The notes beneath the pieces were generated by a model. That model ran no database searches. It was given only the letters and a program-made list of their open reading frames with translations, and had not been told where the DNA came from. The position numbers and the translations under genes were made by a program. DNA of 64,000 nt, taken from Variovorax paradoxus (lineage in GTDB: Bacteria; Pseudomonadota; Gammaproteobacteria; Burkholderiales; Burkholderiaceae_C). Below, one piece after another: positions 27,595 to 37,300 of the stretch (positions within the stretch are counted from its first letter, which is position 1; each line of letters opens with the position of its first letter). The stretch is from assembly GCF_029919115.1 (NCBI RefSeq), contig NZ_CP123990.1:5746676-5810675 (forward strand), given 5' to 3'.

Positions 27595-28134
27595 TCATCG
27601 CGCGGCGTGCCATGCGCAATACGGGTTCAGCGCTTCGCCCTTCCACCATTGCCTTTCCGGACCGAGCACAAATACCGCGAAATGCAAGTGTGGTGCGTCG
27701 GGCGCGGCGTTGCCAGTCGTTCCGACATATCCGATCAGGTCGCCACGCCGAAGCTGCATGCCTTCATGCAGGCCTTCCGCATAACGATCCAGGTGCGCGT
27801 AGTAGTAGGCAAGTTGGCCTGCCGGGTCGAATTGATAGACGGTGAGTCCGCCCGGCTTGCTTTCGAACAGTTTGACCAGCTTGCCGTCTTCGACGGCGCG
27901 CACAGCGGTCCCGCGCGGGGCCATGATGTCGAGCGCCTCATGGCGGCGGCCGAGGCGTCCGTCCAGGAACGTGTCGCGGACGGTTTCGGGCCGGATGCCA
28001 TCGACAGGAAACTGCAGCGCGCGGGCGGCGAGTGTCGCTGGCCAGGCACTGTCGTCACAAGCCTCTGCAATCGCCCAGGCTGGCACGGCGAGGCAAGCCA
28101 CAGCCACCGCCATTTGCGTCCGAGACACGTGCAT
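27595..28134 (-). CDS. M23 family metallopeptidase (LytM-type endopeptidase)
   Basis: The 179-residue exported protein has an N-terminal signal peptide (about 1-24, cleavage near AIAEA). The zinc-binding pattern is complete: RRHEALDI (His65, Asp69) and HLHFAV (His149/151), with YYAHLDRY giving the catalytic His114. The family cuts peptide cross-links in peptidoglycan in the periplasm. It is short for M23 and has no coiled coil or LysM. It follows the L,D-transpeptidase gene by only 11 bp on the same strand, so both probably form a cell-wall remodelling operon. Confidence 0.9.
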   Translation of the reverse strand: MHVSRTQMAVAVACLAVPAWAIAEACDDSAWPATLAARALQFPVDGIRPETVRDTFLDGRLGRRHEALDIMAPRGTAVRAVEDGKLVKLFESKPGGLTVYQFDPAGQLAYYYAHLDRYAEGLHEGMQLRRGDLIGYVGTTGNAAPDAPHLHFAVFVLGPERQWWKGEALNPYCAWHAAR

Positions 28135-28145
28135 CGGCAGTCTTT

Positions 28146-29186
28146 TCAGGCCTTCACGTCGACCGCGAAGCCCGCTTTTGCCAGCAGCGACAGGCGTGCC
28201 GCATCCCAGTTGGTCAGGTGGATGCAGCCATTGGTTGTCGCAGTACCCACGCGTTCTGGCGCCGGAGTGCCGTGGATGCCCCAGTGCGGCTTTGACAGCC
28301 CCATCCAGACGTTGCCGATAGGGTTGTTGGGACCTGCTGCGATATCGACCTTCGCCGCGCCGGCCGGAGCCTTCTTCAGGATCGCCGGATCGTACGTGAA
28401 GGTGGGGTCCTTCACTTCGTTGATGATTTTCATCTTGCCCAAGGGCAGCGGGTCCAGCGGGCCGCCAATGCTGATAGGAAAGCCGGCGAGCGGCGTGCCC
28501 GACCTGTCGAGCACGAACAGCATGCGATCACTCTTGTCGATCTCGATTGACGCAGCGGCCTTGACGACGCTGGCATCTGCCGTGCTCGTGATGTTGACAA
28601 CCACGATTTCCTCGCGCGCCTCGAATTTGGCTCCGGCATTCAGGGCGAGCAAGGCCTTGGGAGACATGTGGTGCTTCTCGGAAAGGGCTTCCTTCAGGTT
28701 CTCATAGCCGGACGTCTTCATCTTGGCTCGCTCGGCCATCGCCCGCGGCGTCGCCGCAAAGGGACCCGCCGCGTCCTTCTCGGTGATTGCATAGATGGCG
28801 AACAATGGCGCACTGTCGCGCTTCAGCGAGGTCCACGTCGCGGCATCGACCTTGCCGCTCTGCTCAAGACCGTTTGCCTGCTGGTAGGCCTTCACCACGC
28901 GGCGCATGTTGGCGCCGAAACCGCCGTCGATTTCACCCGGCGAGAACCAGGCGCGATCGAGCAGGATCTGCGCTCGCATGACCGCGGCGCCGCGTGAGCC
29001 TTGCGCGAGCGCCGGTGCTTCCTCGGCTGCATTGAGCCTGTCGAGCGCAGCGGGGCCTGATACGCCGGATCGATCCTTGGGGTCGTTTTTCGCTCCCGCG
29101 TGGGCAAACCACGACGTGGCGGCTGTGGCGCTGACAGCAAGACAGGCGGCATTGCGGAACAAGATTCGACGGGAAGAAATCATCAT
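28146..29186 (-). CDS. L,D-transpeptidase (YkuD) with peptidoglycan-binding domain
   Basis: The 346-residue protein starts with a Tat/Sec-like leader ([20 protein letters not shown]). A PG_binding_1 domain lies near 60-110 ([17 protein letters not shown] ... [10 protein letters not shown]) and a YkuD domain near 215-345. The catalytic motif is [12 protein letters not shown] followed by [10 protein letters not shown], with the active Cys near residue 321. Ser-x-Gly of the classical SxGC is Asn-Gly here. Such enzymes form 3-3 cross-links or attach proteins to peptidoglycan. Two adjacent ATGs (29186 and 29183) can serve as start. An M23 peptidase gene follows 11 bp downstream. Confidence 0.88.
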   Translation of the reverse strand: MMISSRRILFRNAACLAVSATAATSWFAHAGAKNDPKDRSGVSGPAALDRLNAAEEAPALAQGSRGAAVMRAQILLDRAWFSPGEIDGGFGANMRRVVKAYQQANGLEQSGKVDAATWTSLKRDSAPLFAIYAITEKDAAGPFAATPRAMAERAKMKTSGYENLKEALSEKHHMSPKALLALNAGAKFEAREEIVVVNITSTADASVVKAAASIEIDKSDRMLFVLDRSGTPLAGFPISIGGPLDPLPLGKMKIINEVKDPTFTYDPAILKKAPAGAAKVDIAAGPNNPIGNVWMGLSKPHWGIHGTPAPERVGTATTNGCIHLTNWDAARLSLLAKAGFAVDVKA

Positions 29187-29499
29187 TGGAGCGCGCGGCA
29201 CGGAGTGAGGTCTGCCGGACCCTACGGTTGGCGACGCGTGCGACCTGTAGTCTCAAATAGACACCAAGCCTCGGACTGCGCCGCATTCACTCAAGCCGCG
29301 CGCCATCTCAGTCCAACGGGGCCCACGTCAACCTTACCAGCCCGCATGGCGCTGGAATGCAGCGTCGAACCTCTGCGCGCTCGGACGCGTCACTGGGAAC
29401 AGGGCAAGACACGTCCGCGGACCTCGCAACTCGAAGACCTTGCGCCAGTGAGGGACCTTGGCGCGCGCGAAGTTGGTCCTTCTCCGCGGAAACAATTCC

Positions 29500-29775
29500 G
29501 AGGTGAGTGAGTTCCGCCACAGCCGCGGCGAAAGCATGGGGCGCCTCCTGGGGCAGGTTGTGCCCGATCCCTCTCTTAACCACGCGATGCTCGTACCTGC
29601 CCGAGAACTTTCCAACATATGCGCGCGCCTCAGGATGCGGTGCACCGTTGGCATCGCCTTCGGAAGTAATCGTGGGAACGGTGATGATCGGCGCTTTGGC
29701 GAGCAGGCTCTCCAGAGCGTGGGACTTCGATTCGCCTTCGGCCAAGCCGAGCCGCCTCTCAAATCGCAGCCCCAC
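29500..29775 (-). pseudogene. Alpha/beta hydrolase C-terminal fragment
   Basis: The reverse strand reads RRLGLAEGES, then PIITVPTITSEGDANGAPH and GIGHNLPQEAPHAFAAAV. This is the acid- and histidine-bearing C-terminal third of an alpha/beta hydrolase of the haloalkane-dehalogenase-like type. No nucleophile elbow or N-terminal two-thirds is present, and the frame runs on into unrelated sequence. It is therefore a truncated remnant. Confidence 0.65.
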
Positions 29776-29939
29776 GAATATGGGATGGATTTCCGGTCAC
29801 GCGTACCTACACTGGCGCCCTGAGACGCCCGCGCAACGCGCGCCGGGAGCTGGAGAAATGCAATGAAAACGATCGCAAGTCCAACCGCGCGGCGCGTTAA
29901 CTTGATTCGATTTATCGCTTGGACAAGAAGTAGAAGTCC

Positions 29940-30821
29940 ATGAAAGCAAAACTCGGAACAATTGCGTGGCGCTTGAGCACTTTAGGCGTGGTAGCGCTTC
30001 TGCTTGCTTCATGCGGTGCGCCGCGAAAGACTCCCCTTGCGCCGACCTATGTTTCGGATGAAAGAATTGAGAAGCTGCGCGCCACTCTCGCGACAGAGTG
30101 GGTGAGGTGGGGCAGTACAGTCGTACTGGTCCCGTCCTTGAAAAGTGAAGCTGCGGATCTCCCCAAGTCGTCAGAGTTTTGCATGAGATTCGAAGACGGA
30201 AGCTGCTCCGCCGTCGATGACGGGTGCGGCCAAGAACAAACGGCAAAACTTTGCCCCGTTGTTGACGAATACTGGCTCGCCCTTCCGAGGGGGACACCCG
30301 TACACACCTGCCACAAGCTCGACCTATGCAAGACAACTTGGCCGCCTGACGCTGGCAGGCCGCCTAAAACACCGGCTTGGTCTGCAGCTTTCGTGAGCGC
30401 AATGTTTGCAAAATCGGAGTTCGAAAAGACCGAGTTTCGACGCGCATCAAGCCACGCGTCCTATATCGCAGCTGCGCGAGACAGCTTTACTTCCGCCTAT
30501 GAAGTTGTCCCAACCCCTGCTGTGGCAAGCGTCGGCGATTTGATATGCGCCCCGAGACAAGAGGCGACGGAATCCATTTTTCCGAAGACGCTCAATCTCA
30601 TCGTCGGTGGTGGCGAACCGACCAAGATGCATTGTGACGTTGTCGTTGCGGCTAGTGACAGGTACGTGGAAGCCATAGGCGGCAACGTCCAGCAGAGCGT
30701 AGCCAAGAGCATCGTCGAACTGGATGAACAAGGGCGAGTGGCGTACGACCTTAACAGTCATCGACCGTGGGTCTTGGTGATGAAGGCGCGGAAAGCCAAC
30801 GCCAGACCTGTTGGCTCGTGA
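29940..30821 (+). CDS. DUF2272-type lipoprotein
   Basis: The 293-residue protein has a lipoprotein signal (LGVVALLLASCG, lipidated Cys25). The body matches DUF2272: WSAAFVSAMFAKSEF, ASSHASYIAAARD, ASVGDLICAPR, HCDVVVAASD and AIGGNVQQSVAKS. DUF2272 proteins are thought to be papain-like or CHAP-like hydrolases, with the Cys of the GDLIC motif and the HCD histidine as candidate catalytic residues (family-level inference). Extra cysteines around residues 80-130 could form disulfides in the periplasm. GC and codon usage look lower than in the neighbours, suggesting transfer. It ends about 100 bp before the ISNCY element. Confidence 0.75.
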   Translation: MKAKLGTIAWRLSTLGVVALLLASCGAPRKTPLAPTYVSDERIEKLRATLATEWVRWGSTVVLVPSLKSEAADLPKSSEFCMRFEDGSCSAVDDGCGQEQTAKLCPVVDEYWLALPRGTPVHTCHKLDLCKTTWPPDAGRPPKTPAWSAAFVSAMFAKSEFEKTEFRRASSHASYIAAARDSFTSAYEVVPTPAVASVGDLICAPRQEATESIFPKTLNLIVGGGEPTKMHCDVVVAASDRYVEAIGGNVQQSVAKSIVELDEQGRVAYDLNSHRPWVLVMKARKANARPVGS

Positions 30822-30920
30822 TCGGTTGCTAACCTGCTGGCGCCCCGACGCGTTGAGGATGCGCAGAACCTGACGCCGGGTCATTCCTCAACTCGAATTC
30901 CCTGTCAAGGCCAAGTTCAA

Positions 30921-32507
30921 ATGTCGCACTGCCAGCCAAATAGAAATGTCGCATTTCCTCTTTTTGGGTGGACCCGGCGAACGCCGTGACTGCCTTGCCT
31001 TTGAGCCTGCACAGACCTTTCAGCCGGAGGCCAACACGGTTGTTTTCTTGGGCGCTCGGCAGACCGCTCTGACCGCTTCGTCGAGGTCCTGTGACGTGAA
31101 CTGCCTAGACCGTTTGGTCCCTGGCAAAGCCTTGGTGGAGTAGGGCGCTTGCCCCCGATTCGTTCGCGAGGGCGTACTGGACTTCCTTCTGTCGTCACGC
31201 TGCGCCTGGATCACCAGCGCAGCCTGCAGGGCGTGGCTCAGGCGCTTGTTCTCGACGATGGCGGCGGTGTCGACCTGTGGCAATCGGTCGTAGCGCTCGT
31301 AGACCAGATTTGCACCGTCGGCCCGCAGCTCGATGCGTCCATCCGGGTACTCGAAGACATCGATGTAGCGATGGATCAGCTTGCGGTTGGCCGGCGTGTC
31401 CTTGAGCAGGTAGATCACCCGGTCGTGCTGCAGCGTGAGCGACAGCGACACCTTGCGCTGCAGCCGCCAGGTGAACAGCAGATCCAGATCCTCATCGGCG
31501 CGCACCGGTCTGTGCGCATCGAACTCGCGCAGCGGCGCCTTGGCGAAGCGGGCGTTGAAGTCCGCGATGAAGTGCGGTGCAAACGCGTTGGCCGCCTCGC
31601 GCGTGTTGATCTCCCGCAAGCGAAGTTCCTTCACCAGGCGATCCTGCAGAGTCAGGTTGGCGCGCTCGACCCGGCCCTTGGCCTGGCTGGTGTTGGCACA
31701 CATGATGTCGATGTTCAGTTCGAAGAGAACGCGTCCGAATTGCGTCGTGCCGCGGCCGAAATCGGTCGAATCGCGCACTGAGCGGAAGATGCTGGCCTTG
31801 TCGCTGTAAAACGCCACCGGCTTGCCATGCTGCTCGAGGTAGGCCCGCGTGGCTTCGAAGTACGCGAAGGCCGACTCGGTCGGCACGAAGTGCAGCTGCA
31901 TCAGCTGGCTGGTGGCGTCGTCGATAAATACCAGCAGCGTGCACGATGGCGCGCGGTCTTCGAACCACGCGTGGTCGCTGCCGTCGATCTGGATCAGTTC
32001 GCCTCGGCAGGATCGACGGTTGCGCGGCTGGTGGATCTTGGGGGCGCGTTGTTTGCGGGGCGTCCACAGGCCCGCCGCCATCATCAGCACCCTGACGGTC
32101 TCCTTGGCCAACGCAAGCCCGTGGCACTCACGGAGCTTCTCGCATGCAAGTGTTGGTCCGAAATCAGCATACCGATCCCGGATCAGCGCAGTGGCACGTT
32201 CGGCGACGCCTGGCGCCAGTTGACGGTTGCTGGGCCGACCTCGCTTGCGCGAGACCAGCCCGGCAACACCTTCGTTCTTGTACCGCTGGACCAGACGCTC
32301 GAGTTGCCGTCGACTCAGACCCAGCCGCTGCGCGGCCTGGCCCGCGCGCGCCATCCGGTCGACAACGGCCTGAATGGTCTTGAGGCGATCGGCTTCGCGC
32401 ATCGACATGGTGATAGTTGCCGTCGGTGTTGCCATTGCTGTGCCTCGGATCCAGAAGCTGGACCGGGGCAACAATGCGACATTTCTATTCGGTCAAAACA
32501 CGACATT
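30921..32507. mobile_element. ISNCY-family insertion sequence, apparently complete
   Basis: Terminal inverted repeats match: the left end starts ATGTCG and carries AATAGAAATGTCGCATT further in, and the right end, reverse complemented, starts ATGTCG and carries the same internal 17-mer. The internal block is identical on both sides. The element is about 1.59 kb with one transposase gene. No target duplication is obvious. Confidence 0.8.
31020..32435 (-). CDS. ISNCY family transposase
   Basis: The 471-residue protein has an N-terminal helix-turn-helix (RAGQAAQRLGLSRRQLERLV) and an rve-type DDE catalytic core: QIDGSDHAWFEDR, VFIDDATSQLMQL and an acidic VERANLTLQDRLVKEL stretch. A C-terminal domain (about 300-400) of ISNCY type follows. 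It fills the element between matching inverted repeats. ATG 32435 gives MATPTATITMSMREADRLK, the common start of these transposases. It appears intact. Confidence 0.9.
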   Translation of the reverse strand: MATPTATITMSMREADRLKTIQAVVDRMARAGQAAQRLGLSRRQLERLVQRYKNEGVAGLVSRKRGRPSNRQLAPGVAERATALIRDRYADFGPTLACEKLRECHGLALAKETVRVLMMAAGLWTPRKQRAPKIHQPRNRRSCRGELIQIDGSDHAWFEDRAPSCTLLVFIDDATSQLMQLHFVPTESAFAYFEATRAYLEQHGKPVAFYSDKASIFRSVRDSTDFGRGTTQFGRVLFELNIDIMCANTSQAKGRVERANLTLQDRLVKELRLREINTREAANAFAPHFIADFNARFAKAPLREFDAHRPVRADEDLDLLFTWRLQRKVSLSLTLQHDRVIYLLKDTPANRKLIHRYIDVFEYPDGRIELRADGANLVYERYDRLPQVDTAAIVENKRLSHALQAALVIQAQRDDRRKSSTPSRTNRGQAPYSTKALPGTKRSRQFTSQDLDEAVRAVCRAPKKTTVLASG

Positions 32508-32601
32508 ACTAATCAGCCGCTACATTCCCAGGCAAGGCAATTAAGATTATGTTAAATCTTATGTAAATAGCTGAGGCAGCAAGTTAGACGCGATGCGAAA
32601 T

Positions 32602-33230
32602 CTACTTCGACCGGTCCTCTCTATGCTTCCCGGCTTCTTTGGGCGGGAGTATCGGAGCCAATATCGTGTGAGCGAGTGTCAAGCCTTCCCAGAATGACAT
32701 CTGAAAAGAACGAGATTGGATCATGTCGAACTCGAGTTCCGTGGCTTCCGCTCGGTCTTCGAGTCGCCTCAGGAACGCCGCTGCGTGTCGCTCCCTATGC
32801 GGAAGCGCAATGTCAATCGCCTCCGGCTCGAAGGTGGCCACGGCACAAAGGTCGAACAGGTCACGTGCCTTTGCTTCACTGCCACGATGCCACATCTTCT
32901 TAGCAATGACCTCTGCGGACGTTTCGACGCGGATTGGTCGCCCTTGGCAGTCGACGACCTCGAAGTTCGGCTCTGTCAGCGGCGGGCCGACCACAATATC
33001 GATTTCGTAAGCGTCGAGTTGCAGCTTGATGAACTGCGCGTTCTCTTCGTACTCGCTGGTGAGATCCTCAGCGGGACCGCCGAGGCGGGGGTCACATAAC
33101 CTAGATGTTGCGGGTCCGGCACAAACAGATCGATGTCCTTGCTGAATCGATGGTCGAAGCCGAGCATCAGCACCGTGCCGCCACCGAACGTCCAGGGCGG
33201 CTCGACAGTGACCTCTTCCAGATGGGACAT
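32602..33230 (-). pseudogene. AbiEii/AbiGii-type nucleotidyltransferase toxin with one frameshift
   Basis: The first part reads WTFGGGTVLMLGFDHRFSKD, the nucleotidyltransferase GGGT...DID signature of AbiEii-like toxins. The rest, RLGGPAEDLTSEYEENAQF ... IRVETSAEVIAKKMWHRG ... KARDLFDL, is typical too but lies one base out of frame. The join falls in a run of five C (reverse strand) at 33087-33091, and restoring one base would give LGYVTPRLGGPAED. A cognate antitoxin gene of AbiEi type is not visible. It could be a real inactivation, phase variation or a sequencing error. The frame extends further upstream, so the true start may lie before 33230. Confidence 0.75.
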
Positions 33231-33492
33231 GAGCCGCAGCGCCAGGGGCCAAAGTTTGCGCCATGGAGGGGTACGCTTCAGGTGGCGAGCGGCGCCAAGG
33301 GTTGTTGGCGTACCAACACCGAACAGCGGTTTGGGCGGCCTGCAAATCGGCGGTGACGTGTGATGTAGTGCACGGAATTGGTTCTGCTTGATAAGCAAGT
33401 CATTGCATCTTGGCTGCACTGCTGGTTACATTCGAGCCACCAAGCCGGCGGGTATTTTTTGGCAGAGCAAGTGCCGGCACTCGGAGACCCGA
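33231..33492. other. Short gene-poor stretch
   Basis: It contains the in-frame upstream extension of the AbiEii-like gene (WRKLWPLALRL near 33240), which may belong to the protein. No separate gene was seen. Confidence 0.4.
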
Positions 33493-33768
33493 ATGTCACT
33501 CTTGTTCTTGATGAGGCTGCAGCATGTGCAGCTTCCCGTCCGCGTCGCGTGCCCGGAGGAGCTGCACCACGTTTCGGTGCTCAAGGCCACGGGCCTGATC
33601 GAGGCCGAGTTCGCATCTCGCAGGCCGACCGCGCGCTACGTTTCTTCCCGTTTAGCGACGGTGCTTCGCATCACGGAGAACGGGCTCGCCGAGATCGCCA
33701 AAATGGGCGATGTCCCAGAGCTCGTGAGGACTTCGATGCAGTTCACCCGCGGGTTCCGGTTGATGTGA
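33493..33768 (+). CDS. Small conserved hypothetical protein (intact member of the second repeated family)
   Basis: The 91-residue protein begins MSLLFLMRLQHVQLPVRVA and continues HHVSVLKATGLIEAEF and LRITENGLAEIAKMG. It looks like a winged-helix-sized domain with a beta-hairpin, but I do not recognise a named family. ATG 33493 has GGAGA upstream. A decayed copy lies at 13790-13931. It sits 17 bp before a damaged member of the other repeated family. Confidence 0.6.
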   Translation: MSLLFLMRLQHVQLPVRVACPEELHHVSVLKATGLIEAEFASRRPTARYVSSRLATVLRITENGLAEIAKMGDVPELVRTSMQFTRGFRLM

Positions 33769-33785
33769 CCTCTTCCTGAATATCC

Positions 33786-34010
33786 TTGGCTTGCCACCCG
33801 AACGGTCAGTTCCGACCGGGTTCTGCAGTTGCAGACGCGGATGCCCAGGGCCCCGCCTATACCGGCGAGACGAGCGACTCGGCCGACATTTCCCTGGGAG
33901 CGGTTTTCCTCTGCCGGCTGGTCTGTGCAGGTCCGGCAGAATGTCGCGCGCGTGGATTGCGAGCGAGGAGGGCCTTGGTCCTCATCGTTCGGCCGGCACT
34001 GCCGTGAGGA
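33786..34010 (+). pseudogene. Copy C of the small repeated family, with internal deletion
   Basis: The nucleotide sequence aligns well with copy A (10327-10590). It shares the SADIS-GAVFLCRLV region and the final stretch ending CTGCCGTGAG. About 85 bp between these blocks are missing, removing the WIxxYE motif and changing the frame in between. It is therefore a deletion derivative, not a functional copy. Confidence 0.6.
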
Positions 34011-34015
34011 TTCGT

Positions 34016-34270
34016 TCAGTGGCCGACCACGACCCGCACGACCGCATCGAGCGGCAGCGAGCGCCAATCCAGCCATTCACCCGCCAACAGGCGGTGCGTT
34101 GGCGCGGCGTCCTCTTCGCCGGGCGCCCACTGCAAAACCAGCCGCTGCTCGCCAAGTCGCAGCGCGATCTCGAAGCCCGGCCAGTGTGCGGGCACGCGCG
34201 GCGTGAGCGAGAGCATGCGGCCCTTCACGCACAGGCCCAGCAGTGTTTCAACCGAGGCGCGGGCGGTGTC
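34016..34270 (-). pseudogene. C-terminal remnant of a GH94/cyclic glucan synthase-like protein
   Basis: The reverse strand encodes [20 protein letters not shown] followed by [17 protein letters not shown] and a stop. This resembles the C-terminal beta-sandwich end of GH94-type or glucan-phosphorylase proteins (RLxLxPxxPxxWxGFxI). The remainder is replaced by the RTX gene, whose predicted 5' end overlaps antisense. It marks a recombination junction. Confidence 0.5.
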
Positions 34271-34334
34271 CTTCATGGCTGGGGGGCCCGGCCGGTTCGC
34301 CAATGCATCCTCGATCCAGGTCGTCAAGGCGTTC

Positions 34335-37300
34335 ATGGATGGGGGACTCTTTCAGGCCAACGGCCAGAGGCAGACGTTCACGCTGGCCAGCGCGGTTGCA
34401 CTGGCCGGAGCCAAGAGTGCCAACGTAGATATCCGCCAGTCCAGCTATGAAGACGGGATCAACGACCACGCATTCCGTACATACGTCTATCAGTCATCCG
34501 GCTTCACGCTGGCGCAGGGTGCCACGTTCGTCATTGAAGCGGATGGCACGCGCCACATCGAAGACCTTGCCATCCTTCCGTTCAATGACGATTTTGACTT
34601 CGAATCGGATTCGACGTCCTCCAAGATCGGCAATGGATACCTCGAACCCCGCATCGATCCGACGGGCTTAGGCCGGAAAGTCGTGATCAGTTTCGATCCG
34701 GCGAGCAAGTCGGCCGTGCCGCGCGTGAACTACACGGCCGCCGACTTTGCGGCTGACAAGCAACGCGAGATCCAGACGTACCACCCAGCCACGGGTTTGG
34801 CGCATGCGGCCGCCGAGATGCCGGGTTTGGTGGAAGACCTCTGGACCCAGGGCATCACGCGGCTGCTCGACTCACAAGGCAGGGTGATCTTTCACGGCAC
34901 CGCCGGTGGCGACAGCCTGGGCCCTTCCAAATTCCCGTCTGGACTGTACGCACCATTGCGCACGGCGCTCAACGAGAAAGGCATTGCGCTTTTTGGCGGA
35001 GCAGGCAACGACCAGTTGACGGGAGGTTCGAGGAATGACTACCTTGCCGGCGGCGTTAACGACGACCGCCTGAGCGGAGGGATTGGCAACGACACTTACG
35101 TTTTTCAGCCGGGCGACGGAAAGGACATTGTGCTCGACAGCGACGGTCTGGGCGAGATCGTGGTCGGCGGCACGACCCTGGTCGGCGGCGGTGCCGCGGA
35201 GTACAAGCTCGTCGGCAACAAGCAGGTGTGGACTGTCGGCAGCGGCGCGACGGAGGTCATCTACACCCTGGATGCCGGCGGCAGGACACTGGTGATCACC
35301 GGGGCGCTGCTTGGCGCCGGCAGTCAGATCACCGTGAACAATTTCGATCCATCGCGCGCCGTCGGCTACCTCGGCATCCGACTGAGCACGACATCGAAGG
35401 TGGTGCTGCAGCAGGACCTCGGGCCCAATCCGTTCGCGGACAGCGCCTTCGACCCCGCCACGGCCAGCGGCACGGTCAATATCAGCGAAGGAAATGGCAA
35501 GACCTTCGTTTTCTATCTCAACCGCCCTGCCAAGGCTGGCGAAACCTTGACGCTGGCGCTGTCCGACCTGGCCGACAAGTTCCAAGTCATCCTTGGCGAC
35601 AGCACCGTGCCCGCCAACGGTGCGGTGATCACCTTGGTCCCCGGCCAGGACCGCGTCCTCGTGTCGCTGATCCAGGTGGGCGATGTGGAGGAGGACGGCA
35701 GCGCGCAACTCAGCGCATCATTCCAGGATGCCGATGGTAGCGTCAACTCGAACGCATGGGAGATCGCCCTTCACGACGCCGGCGAGGCGGCACGGACGTA
35801 TAACGGCGATCAGCGCGCGCTCATCCGCGGGGTCGAGGTCGACTTCGAAATCCAGCCCGGAGATCCACGCTACAACACCTACAAGTGGGTGGCTGCGAGC
35901 TGGGGCACGGATGGCACCCTCAACGGAGGAACCGCGGAGGCCGACTTCAACGACGTAATCGACGGCAGCAGCGGCGTCGACAAGATCAACGGGCTTGGCG
36001 GCAACGACGCGCTTGACGGGCTGGCAGGCAACGACGAGATCAACGGGGGGGAGGGCTCGGACCTGATCGGTGGCGGCAGCGGCAGTGACGTCATTCATGG
36101 CGGCGCCGGCAACGACCACATCTTCGGCGCGACCGGCCTCAATGTGTTCCAGCGCGTCAGCCCCGATGATCAATGGGTCCCGCCGCCCGGCACGACGCTC
36201 GTCACGCAGGGCAGCAACTGGGGGGTCTACAACAACGGGACCAACAACACCGTGGTAGGTGGCGGCTCCCTCGCGATGGATTCCGACGGGGACGTCATGT
36301 TCGGCGAAGCCGGCGACGACAGCGTGAACGGCGGACTGGGGGGCGACTATCTGGACGGAGGCGAGGGCGACGATCAACTGTGGGGACATGGTGGCAACGA
36401 CATCATCGTGGGTGGCGCCGGAGCCGACTTCCTGATGGGCGACGGCATCAAGGATCTCGGCTTCTACGAGACGCTCGACGGCACGCTGCATGGGAACGAT
36501 TTTCTTGATGGCGGAGAAGGCGACGACACGCTCAAGGGCGGCGGTGCCGACGACACGCTCTACGGCGGCATGGGCGCCGACCTTCTGTGGGGTGACGACG
36601 CCTCCGAGCAGAAGCTTGAAGGCGGCTTTCATGGCGAGGACTACCTCGATGGCGAAGACGGCGACGATCAGCTCGTGGGCGGCGGACGCGACGACACGCT
36701 GTACGGCGGCGCGGGCAATGACAACATATGGGGCGACGACGACAGCGAGGGCAACCTCGCTGGCGCCTTCCACGGCATCGACTATCTGGACGGGGAAGAA
36801 GGGGATGACCAGCTCATCGGCGGAGGCAAGGACGACACGCTCTTCGGCGGCGACGGCGCAGATTTCTTGCTGGGCGACGATAGCGAATCGCAACTGGCAG
36901 GCAGCTTCCACGGCGCCGACTGGCTCGATGGCGAAGCCGGCAACGACCGCCTGATCGGCGGTGGCGGTGACGACACGCTGTACGGCGGGGCGGACGACGA
37001 CGTGCTGGTCGGGGATGATCAAGACGAGAGCAGTCTCGCCAGCGAGTACCACGGCAACGACCAGCTTGATGGCGGCGAAGGCAAGGACCAGTTGCTGGGC
37101 GGAGGCGGAGACGACATGTTGTACGGCGGTGCCGGCAACGACATCCTCTGGGGCGACAACGAGGAGCAGAAGCTGGCGGGCGCCTCCCACGGCAGCGACT
37201 ATCTCGATGGCGGAGACGGGGACGACATCCTTGTGGGCGGAGGCGGCGACGACGCCCTGACGGGCGGGGAGGGCGCGGATGAGCTGCAAGGCGATGCTGG

